NCBI GenBank assembly: GCA_014860845.1
Contig: JACZIY010000731.1
Location: forward strand, 1 to 5,523
DNA length: 5,523 nucleotides
Direction: 5' to 3'
Source of the DNA: Anaerolineaceae bacterium
Lineage (GTDB): Bacteria > Chloroflexota > Anaerolineae > Anaerolineales > Anaerolineaceae
Shown: one piece after another, positions 1 through 4,163 of the stretch
Position numbering within the stretch: the stretch's first letter is position 1
Layout: each line of letters begins with the position of its first letter
The notes under the pieces: model-generated
What the model saw: the letters and a program-made list of their open reading frames with translations, nothing else
What the model was told of the DNA's origin: nothing
Database searches by the model: none
Translations under genes and position numbers: made by a program

Positions 1-733
1 CATTTTGACCGCCACTGCTATCGTTGCCGTCACCATTCTCATTGTCGCCACTGTTTTGATGATTATTGTTACCGTCCTGGCCGTCATCATCGTCATCAAC
101 GATCTTGCCAGTCATATACATAAATTGATAATCATCAGGAATTTCTCCGCTACTGTCATCGCCTGAGATTTGAGCGTCAGCCAAATAAAGAGATTCCCAG
201 GATTCTTCCAATGCTTGTTTCCCATTTTGCTTTTTAAAGGTTGCCATATAATCGAGTTCGCTGGCTAATTTGTCAGGTTCAGCTATACCAGCATCGACCA
301 AATTTGCCTGGTTTTGAAGTGTATTTTTGAATAGATTCATGATCGGTTCGCCAGTCTGTTCCCCTTTGTTGGCCTGCATCGTTTGTTGTTGCAACATCTG
401 TTGAACCATCAGTAAACTCCCGGTGGGATCGCCTGATTGCAGGGCATATTCTAATGCGGTACAGAGTTGCATTTGCCATTCAAAGAAAAATGGTTCTGGA
501 ACAATCTCGCCATTTTCAATCATCGTCTGAATTTCCAAAAAGCGTTGATTTGCATGTTGAGAAGCAATTTGAAACTTTACGTCTGGGTTGGTTGTCAAAC
601 CTAACTCGATATCTTCCACCAGATTTTTCACCGGATAAAGCACATCTCCTGGCAGGCTGGTCTGCGCCGCCACGGTGGATATTCCACCCCCCAACAACAA
701 CATCAGAATTGTTGCGATTGTTACAATTTTCAT
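1..733 (-). CDS. Secreted DUF5667-like protein, C-terminus cut by window edge
   Basis: The frame is open from ATG at 733 to the left edge, giving 244 residues without a stop, so the C-terminus is outside the window. The start is supported by AAGGAG nine bases upstream (743-748). Residues 1-23 form a signal peptide: MKI, a hydrophobic core to about residue 18, and a probable cleavage after VAA. Just after it comes LPGDVLYPVKNLVE (27-40), the hallmark opening of the DUF5667 family. An amphipathic helical stretch rich in Gln and Leu follows (about 50-190). From about 213 the protein becomes a low-complexity acidic Asp/Asn/Gly/Ser tail with five consecutive Asp residues. Seen: signal peptide, motif, tail. 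Known: the family is extracytoplasmic, of unclear biochemical role, and in Chloroflexota often sits next to ECF sigma/anti-sigma genes; no such partner is seen here. Family assignment is fairly sure; function is unknown. Confidence 0.82.
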   Translation of the reverse strand, partial: MKIVTIATILMLLLGGGISTVAAQTSLPGDVLYPVKNLVEDIELGLTTNPDVKFQIASQHANQRFLEIQTMIENGEIVPEPFFFEWQMQLCTALEYALQSGDPTGSLLMVQQMLQQQTMQANKGEQTGEPIMNLFKNTLQNQANLVDAGIAEPDKLASELDYMATFKKQNGKQALEESWESLYLADAQISGDDSSGEIPDDYQFMYMTGKIVDDDDDGQDGNNNHQNSGDNENGDGNDSSGGQN

Positions 734-742
734 TGGATAAGT

Positions 743-748
743 CTCCTT
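743..748 (-). promoter_or_regulatory. Ribosome binding site of the DUF5667-like gene
   Basis: AAGGAG on the minus strand, nine bases before the ATG at 733. It fixes the start directly before a clean signal peptide. The SD-to-start linker (CTTATCCA) closely resembles that of the nitroreductase gene (TTATCC), which may be coincidence. Confidence 0.7.
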
Positions 749-896
749 CATTATGATTGTTTATGTCAACTTGGATTTGATTGGGATTGCCACCAACGAC
801 TGCTGGTGTCGACTTATCCTTTAAGACGCCTGTTTCTAAGAATCGATACGGAAAAACAGCTGTAAGTTGAGTTAACAAAAATGAAAGGTGAGAAAT

Positions 897-924
897 AGCT
901 CATTGCTAATAGCTGATGGCTCAT
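897..924. repeat. Four tandem heptamers, consensus NGCTNAT
   Basis: Read on the plus strand, the units are AGCTCAT, TGCTAAT, AGCTGAT and GGCTCAT, directly abutting. The fixed GCT and AT positions are present in all four. Equivalently, this is two 14-base units matching at 11 of 14 positions. It lies in non-coding DNA upstream of the DUF5667-like gene. It resembles the short tandemly repeated heptamers described in some bacterial genomes; whether it recurs elsewhere in this genome cannot be seen. Confidence 0.6.
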
Positions 925-973
925 AGAAAAAACTGACTAGTCCTAGAATCATGAATGAAAATTACAGCCTGCT

Positions 974-986
974 ACGAAAATAGAAT
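974..986. repeat. Perfect palindrome AATTCC-C-GGAATT
   Basis: Six-base arms around a single C. The site is suitable for a dimeric DNA-binding protein, but lies about 240 bases from the nearest downstream start (733) and 185 bases beyond the nitroreductase stop, so an operator role is only a possibility. Confidence 0.4.
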
Positions 987-1018
987 TCCCGGAATTGCCC
1001 TTAACGAATTTGAAACGA

Positions 1019-1033
1019 ATGACCAAAGGTCAT
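1019..1033. repeat. Perfect inverted repeat ATGACC-AAA-GGTCAT
   Basis: Six-base arms with a three-base loop. It is embedded among four AACGAAT/AACGATT motifs that begin at 1003, 1014, 1040 and 1058, and its left arm overlaps the second motif by two bases. No T-tract follows on either strand, so it is not an obvious terminator. It could be a binding site or a remnant of a dispersed repeat. Confidence 0.4.
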
Positions 1034-1106
1034 GATATAAACGAATAAGGCATCTCGAACGATTTGGGATCGTATTTTCATTCTTCCCTGAAAAAGACAG
1101 TTCTAA

Positions 1107-1173
1107 TAGGGCGCATCCGTGATGCACCAATCGCAGGTAGAAAAGAAAAAAGGTGCAACAGCGGTGCACCCTA
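1107..1173. repeat. Twin-hairpin REP/BIME-like inverted repeat
   Basis: Arms 1107-1128 and 1152-1173 are inverted copies of each other, matching at 17 of 22 positions, with outer ends TAGGG and CCCTA. Each arm also folds on its own. On the minus strand the lower arm forms GGTGCATC-ACG-GATGCGCC (eight pairs, one G-U), and the upper arm forms GGTGCA with TGCACC around a seven-base loop. Two inverted self-folding units separated by a spacer are the architecture of BIME/REP elements. The element covers the stop codon of the nitroreductase gene (1171-1173). Confidence 0.6.
1141..1170 (-). terminator. Intrinsic terminator of the nitroreductase gene
   Basis: On the minus strand the stem GGTGCA/TGCACC (1165-1170 and 1152-1157, loop 1158-1164) is followed at once by TTTTTTCTTTT (1141-1151). 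It lies immediately after the nitroreductase TAG and coincides with the upper arm of the twin-hairpin repeat, so the repeat probably serves as the terminator. The stem is short but GC-rich and the T-tract is good. Confidence 0.62.
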
Positions 1174-2022
1174 ATGGGGTTCTACAAAGAAATCGAAGCC
1201 GGCGTTTTTGAAGGATTGAATCAATTCGGCGTTCATTTGCACCATGAGATGGGATGGATAACGCAGTTTAAAAAGAAATTGAGCATCGTTACGGATTTCC
1301 ATTTTTTTCATCTGTTCCACAGCCCATTCTGTCCAGCCATCGCCACCCTGTTTATCTGCTTCGACGGCTTCAATGAAAGCTTTCTCCAGATATTCTTCCG
1401 CTTTGATGCTGAAATTTCCATACTTCTGATCAAAGGCTTGTGAAATCTCTTCATCACTGCGCGTGTGGTACTGTTCGTGGTGCACAATAACCTCGGGTTT
1501 CAGCTTGGGGATGGTGCGCGGAATCGATTTGGGATACCCCAGCGAAAGAATCATCAAAGGTAATACGAATTCTGGAATAGCATAGCGTTCCCGCGCTTCA
1601 TCCATCTGGGATTGGATGGTACCCACGTAAACCGACCCCAAGCCCAGGCTCTCCGCCAGCAAAACCACTGATTGGGCAGCGCACATCACATCGGCATAGG
1701 AGATCAAAAAATGGGCCAATGCCTGTTCGCCTTTGAATTCAGTCCCATTAAGGCTAGCCCAACGTTTGACACGATTGAAATCTAGGCAGAAGATCATCGA
1801 CAGCGGAGAATTCTTGACCCAAGGCTGATTGCCAACCATCTCGGAAAGGATCTCGCGGTTCTCTTTTTCCTGGATCAAGATAATGGAGATCGGCTGGATA
1901 TTCCCGCCGGAGGGGGCATTGTTGGCTGCATCCAGGAGTTGATTAATGATCTCCTGCGGGATGGGTTGATCTTTAAAATTGCGCACCGAGCGCCGATTCA
2001 TCATCACTTCGTATAGGTTCAT
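1171..2022 (-). CDS. Nitroreductase-family flavoprotein (FMN-dependent NAD(P)H oxidoreductase)
   Basis: 283 residues from ATG at 2022, supported by GGAG seven bases upstream. An in-frame start at 2124 would add 34 hydrophobic residues and places the family's N-terminus internally, so I reject it. The nitroreductase fold is clear: NRRSVRNF (9-16), the FMN-phosphate-binding N-terminal helix; APSGGNIQP (36-44), a second cofactor-contact loop; QSVVLLAESLGLGSVYVG (117-134), the conserved helix and strand; and LSLGYP (159-164) followed by a basic, Pro-rich PKLKPEVIVHHEQY stretch. Residues about 190-283 form a C-terminal extension beyond the core domain. Known: the family uses FMN and NAD(P)H to reduce nitro compounds, quinones or flavins in the cytoplasm; the substrate here cannot be predicted. 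The gene has its own promoter and is separated from the preceding FDOR gene by a terminator. Its TAG stop lies inside a hairpin repeat. Confidence 0.9.
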   Translation of the reverse strand: MNLYEVMMNRRSVRNFKDQPIPQEIINQLLDAANNAPSGGNIQPISIILIQEKENREILSEMVGNQPWVKNSPLSMIFCLDFNRVKRWASLNGTEFKGEQALAHFLISYADVMCAAQSVVLLAESLGLGSVYVGTIQSQMDEARERYAIPEFVLPLMILSLGYPKSIPRTIPKLKPEVIVHHEQYHTRSDEEISQAFDQKYGNFSIKAEEYLEKAFIEAVEADKQGGDGWTEWAVEQMKKMEIRNDAQFLFKLRYPSHLMVQMNAELIQSFKNAGFDFFVEPH

Positions 2023-2062
2023 GGATAATCTCCAAAATATATATTGAAAGTGTCTATTGTCA

Positions 2063-2091
2063 ATTATACGAAAAAAAATATACAATATCAG
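2063..2091 (-). promoter_or_regulatory. Candidate sigma70-type promoter for the nitroreductase gene
   Basis: A perfect TATAAT on the minus strand (2063-2068) stands 17 bases downstream of CTGATA (2086-2091), a four-of-six match to TTGACA. Transcription would begin near 2056, giving a leader of about 34 bases before the ATG at 2022. A second overlapping candidate is TTGACA (2058-2063) with TATATT (2036-2041) at 16 bases spacing, but it would leave almost no leader. The promoter lies just past the terminator of the upstream gene, consistent with a separate transcription unit. Confidence 0.5.
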
Positions 2092-2129
2092 TAAGGTTGA
2101 AAAAATATCTATTAGAGAAAACAATCAAA

Positions 2130-2159
2130 AGGAGAACTACCTGATCGGGCAGCTCTCCT
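2130..2159 (-). terminator. Rho-independent terminator after the FDOR gene
   Basis: On the minus strand, a 12-pair uninterrupted stem (2148-2159 with 2130-2141, two G-U pairs) closes the six-base loop CGATCA. It is followed by CTTTTGATTGTTTT. The structure is strong and well placed, 73 bases beyond the FDOR stop codon. It marks the end of the LAL-to-FDOR gene cluster. Confidence 0.8.
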
Positions 2160-2174
2160 GGGTATCCTATCAAA

Positions 2175-2221
2175 AATTCACTCCCTGAACTTGAAGATTG
2201 TTTCAGTGGTGCGGGTGAATT
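2175..2221 (-). repeat. Long imperfect hairpin between FDOR stop and terminator
   Basis: AATTCAC and GTGAATT (2175-2181, 2215-2221) are perfect seven-base inverted arms. Inside them CTGAAAC and GTTCAG almost pair. On the minus strand a short T-run (2172-2176) partly overlaps the arm. It may be an auxiliary 3' structure protecting the mRNA, or chance. Confidence 0.3.
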
Positions 2222-2231
2222 AGTTGATCAT

Positions 2232-2672
2232 TTAATCATCCAGATTCACCTGCACCATCGCAACGGTTTGGACTGCCTGATCGACATCTTCCTTGAGGGG
2301 TATTCCGTTTTCATCATAGCTTACATTATAGAATTTGGCATCGAATTTGGATTTTTGCAAATGTTCCGTTAGACATTTGGCGATGGTTTGTTTATCCTCC
2401 GCGATTGATTGCGCGATTCCCTGGACATCCTTTCCCCGCAGCCGTAGGGTGACCTGAGCACCACCTTGTAGATTTTTCCACCAATTGGCGTGTGTGAAAA
2501 TACACACTTGGCCATCTTTTTGGAAATAACTGACCGGGGTGGTATAAGTTTTGCCAGACTTCCGTCCTGTGAAAGTGATCAGGGTCAGATAATTGCTGAT
2601 CATGCGTTGCATGGGAGAACGCAAAACAAATTTCATGGTTTTATTTAACAAAGGGGGCATTGGCTGTGACAT
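2232..2672 (-). CDS. Nitroreductase/quinone reductase family (FDOR-B, Ddn-like) protein
   Basis: 146 residues, close to the usual length of the Ddn-like family (PF04075). The diagnostic signature is LITFTGRKSGKTYTTPVSYF (31-50), followed by GQVCIFTHANWWKNLQGG (54-71). Together these form the split beta-barrel and the phosphate-binding contacts for a deazaflavin or flavin cofactor. Known: FDOR-B proteins bind F420 (some bind FMN, haem or other ligands) and reduce quinones or nitro compounds, often at the membrane face. Whether this one uses F420 is inference and depends on F420 synthesis elsewhere in the genome. The ATG at 2672 is preceded by TAGGAG six bases away (2679-2684). That ribosome binding site lies in the end of the upstream 61-residue gene, whose TAA ends one base before this ATG, so the two are probably translationally coupled. 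A strong terminator follows. Confidence 0.88.
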   Translation of the reverse strand: MSQPMPPLLNKTMKFVLRSPMQRMISNYLTLITFTGRKSGKTYTTPVSYFQKDGQVCIFTHANWWKNLQGGAQVTLRLRGKDVQGIAQSIAEDKQTIAKCLTEHLQKSKFDAKFYNVSYDENGIPLKEDVDQAVQTVAMVQVNLDD

Positions 2673-2673
2673 T

Positions 2674-2859
2674 TTAAACTCCTATGATTTGATTAGTCTG
2701 TTTGGATAAGTGAGCCTGGTATTCTTTCCAGCCAGGGCACCAATTGGTGTGCCAGCGCCATAATCGCGCCATCAAGCTCTTCGGGTTGGCTTCCGATTTC
2801 TGTCTTATCGGGCAGGTTTCACAGCCGAATGTTTTTTCAGAATCTTCATTATTATTCAT
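2674..2859 (-). CDS. Small Cys/Trp-rich protein of unknown function (61 aa)
   Basis: The start at 2859 has an excellent AAGGAG seven bases upstream (minus strand, 2867-2872). The protein is soluble and carries a CETCP motif (Cys13, Cys16) and a dense aromatic block LWRWHTNWCPGWKEYQ (33-48) with His37 and Cys41. Between them is a polar, proline-containing segment (KSEANPKSL). I recall similar short proteins with a CPxR...NPKS...WRWHTxWCPGWKxY pattern in other bacteria, but no named family. Seen: Cys and His placed as in small zinc or Fe-S binding domains, though only three Cys are present. Inferred: a metal- or redox-linked partner of the FDOR protein, because the reading frames are one base apart and the FDOR ribosome binding site lies inside this gene. 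The real-gene call is firm; the function is open. Confidence 0.8.
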   Translation of the reverse strand: MNNNEDSEKTFGCETCPIRQKSEANPKSLMARLWRWHTNWCPGWKEYQAHLSKQTNQIIGV

Positions 2860-2896
2860 TTTATATCTCCTTCGGTTTGGATATTTTTTTTGGATA

Positions 2897-2925
2897 AGTG
2901 AGGTTATGGGACTAACACCCTCACT
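2897..2925 (-). repeat. Hairpin between protease gene and Cys-rich gene
   Basis: On the minus strand AGTGAG...CTCACT encloses GTTA...TAAC with a small bulge and a six-base loop. A-rich rather than T-rich sequence follows on the minus strand, so it is not a convincing terminator. It lies 15 bases beyond the protease TAG and about 38 bases before the next start codon. It could modulate mRNA processing or expression between the two genes. Confidence 0.35.
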
Positions 2926-2939
2926 GAATAATTTAGCAA

Positions 2940-3794
2940 CTAAACCGGTTGTTTTTTAGTAAAAATTTGGGGAACGAGGCCGACTTTTGAAAGAATTGCA
3001 ACCGTTGCCCATAAGGAACCAGACCATACCAGTATCCAGGTAACCAATGCCCCGCCTGATAGCGTTGCGGAAGGCAACACAAACATGGTGAAATCCAAAC
3101 TGGCATGGAACAGGATCGTCAGGAACAAGCTTCCAGTTCGTTCGTAAAACCAGACCATTAACACTCGATAAGGCGGCAGCCAGGCAAACAAGCGGATGAT
3201 CAACAGGAAGAACGGGAATGCGCCCGAAAAAGTATCAGCTTGCCAGAACGGAGGAAAGTGCCAGGCCCCCCAGAGTAATCCGACAATAATGCCTGTGGAC
3301 AGAACACTGAAACGCCTTCGCATACGGGGTACGATGAAGCCAATCCAACCAATTTCCTCAAAAAGCCCAACAAAAAGACCCATAATGATACCTGTTATCA
3401 CGAGCGATGTTTTATCTTCTGCAGTGAATAGTCCAGGCACAAATTCAAGTGAACCCATAGAGAGTACCATTAAGAGGATCAATGCTGCCAAAGGGGTAGC
3501 CAGCAAGGCAATTGCGTACCATTTAAATCCGACGCGCCATTTGGATAATCTGGCCTATAACTCACTGAAACCAGATTTCCCCGAATCCAAGCCTGTCAGG
3601 AGAAGTCCTGATAGGCTTGGGCCGACAAGCATTCCGACATATACCAGGGGACCTAATTCATCCAGTTTCTCTGCAGAGATTTGAAATCCTTCCGGACTTG
3701 CAACCAATGCCATACAACCCCAGGTGATTACAAATGTCAAAACGAAATAAAGTAAAGCTGAATGTTTGTTGATAAATGATTTTTTTGTTTCCAT
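2940..3794 (-). pseudogene. CPBP-family intramembrane metalloprotease, interrupted by an in-frame TAG
   Basis: One frame runs from ATG at 3794 (AGGAG six bases upstream) to TAG at 2940, 284 codons, the usual size for CPBP/CAAX-protease-like proteins (PF02517). Codon 80 (3555-3557) is TAG. The first part (79 aa) has the first membrane helix and GPSLSGLLLTGL. After the TAG the frame continues ARLSKWRVGFKWYAIALL, the expected next family block, so nothing but one codon is wrong. The three catalytic motifs lie downstream and are intact: EEIGWIGF (Glu146, Glu147), WGAWHF (His179) and FHASLDF (His230). Known: members are multi-pass metalloproteases, some processing prenylated proteins or bacteriocin-related peptides. 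A separate start after the TAG (TTG at 3506) lacks a ribosome binding site. Without readthrough only a 79-residue fragment without active site would be made. A sequencing error is the main alternative. Confidence 0.82.
3555..3557 (-). other. In-frame TAG inside the protease gene
   Basis: The context is GAG TTA TAG GCC AGA TTA. The 16 codons between this TAG and the next track of coding sequence have no other stop and match the family. A single change from TTG (Leu), TGG (Trp), TAT/TAC (Tyr) or CAG (Gln) would explain it. Confidence 0.85.
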
Positions 3795-3807
3795 TTTTTT
3801 CTCCTAT

Positions 3808-4059
3808 TTACACTAATAAATCATCAATAAATTTTGTATCCTTGCCGTTTCTGGCGGGGGATTCATTGGACACTGAAAGTAGAGTTAAATTGAGATCCCG
3901 GATGCGCTTGAGAAGACCGTAAAGGGCAGCCTGGTCAGGCAACCAGCCGTACAGCAAGGTCACTTCATTGTCCAGATGTACTACGTTGAAACCTTCAAAC
4001 CACTCTGTCCAACCCGGGTTGAGGTGACCTTTGATTTTGATCTCGTAATAATTCGCCAT
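3808..4059 (-). CDS. Conserved 83-residue protein of unknown function
   Basis: ATG at 4059 with GGAGAG five bases upstream; TAA stop 13 bases before the protease start, so the two genes are almost certainly co-transcribed. The protein is a small soluble alpha/beta domain. YYEIKIKGHLNPGWTEWFEGFNVVHLDN (4-31) is followed by TLLYGWLPDQAALYGLLKRIRDLNLTLLSV (34-63) and a polar, probably disordered tail. I recognise the pattern (strand, KGHL, WxEWFxG, a glycine-hinged strand, PDQAALxGLLxRIRDLxLxLLSV) from many short hypothetical proteins in Chloroflexota, Actinobacteria and cyanobacteria, often near LuxR/LAL regulators or small membrane proteins. No biochemical function is known to me. It has no signal peptide or membrane segment and no obvious catalytic residues, so a binding or regulatory role is plausible but unproven. 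Confidence 0.85.
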   Translation of the reverse strand: MANYYEIKIKGHLNPGWTEWFEGFNVVHLDNEVTLLYGWLPDQAALYGLLKRIRDLNLTLLSVSNESPARNGKDTKFIDDLLV

Positions 4060-4069
4060 AAAAACTCTC

Positions 4070-4102
4070 CATTTCTTTATAAGTAGAGTTTACGACGTGT
4101 GA
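4070..4102 (-). promoter_or_regulatory. Weak candidate promoter between regulator and 83-residue gene
   Basis: In the 104-base gap after the regulator stop, the minus strand has TTCACA followed after 16 bases by TATAAA. The TATAAA is so close to the ribosome binding site that the leader would be only a few bases, which weakens the case. The gap shows no terminator, so readthrough from the regulator gene is equally possible. Confidence 0.25.
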
Positions 4103-4163
4103 ACTTGTACCGCATCTGACAAATGGGGTATTGAGGGTTTATTTTTTTTGTTTATTGGCTGGA

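Larger units (their letters stand above)
734..1106. other. Gene-free intergenic stretch with short repeats and palindromes
   Basis: No convincing gene was found on either strand. Short frames here start at TTG or lack a ribosome binding site and resemble no family I know. The stretch holds four tandem heptamers (897-924), a perfect palindrome AATTCC-C-GGAATT (974-986), a second one ATGACC-AAA-GGTCAT (1019-1033) and four AACGAAT/AACGATT motifs (1003-1064). The promoter of the downstream minus-strand DUF5667 gene should lie here, but I see no clear -35/-10 pair. A TTGACA lies shortly before its ribosome binding site with no matching -10 element at normal spacing. Confidence 0.55.

Noticed and set aside
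516..878. Minus-strand 120-residue frame overlapping the DUF5667-like gene
   Set aside because: It starts at TTG without a ribosome binding site and overlaps the signal-peptide-bearing gene in another frame. Its sequence shows no family pattern.
972..1169. Minus-strand 65-residue frame in the intergenic gap
   Set aside because: It begins within the hairpin repeat and T-tract, has no ribosome binding site and reads through palindromes. Composition is not protein-like.
1153..1443. Plus-strand 96-residue frame
   Set aside because: It lies antisense to the clear nitroreductase gene and shows no family resemblance; the same applies to the plus-strand frames at 454-756, 3196-3684, 4131-4322, 4237-4449 and 5157-5381.
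2023..2124. N-terminal extension of the nitroreductase starting at 2124
   Set aside because: The 34 extra residues are hydrophobic and AT-rich, have no ribosome binding site, cover the TATAAT/TTGACA promoter elements, and would place the conserved NRRSVRNF region too far from the N-terminus.
2940..3506. Treating the catalytic half of the protease as an independent gene starting at TTG 3506
   Set aside because: No ribosome binding site precedes the TTG, and the 16 codons before it back to the TAG are open and match the family, so it is one interrupted gene.
3555..3557. Pyrrolysine at the TAG of the protease
   Set aside because: TAG also terminates this gene and the nitroreductase, the site is not catalytic, and nothing else points to pyrrolysine use.
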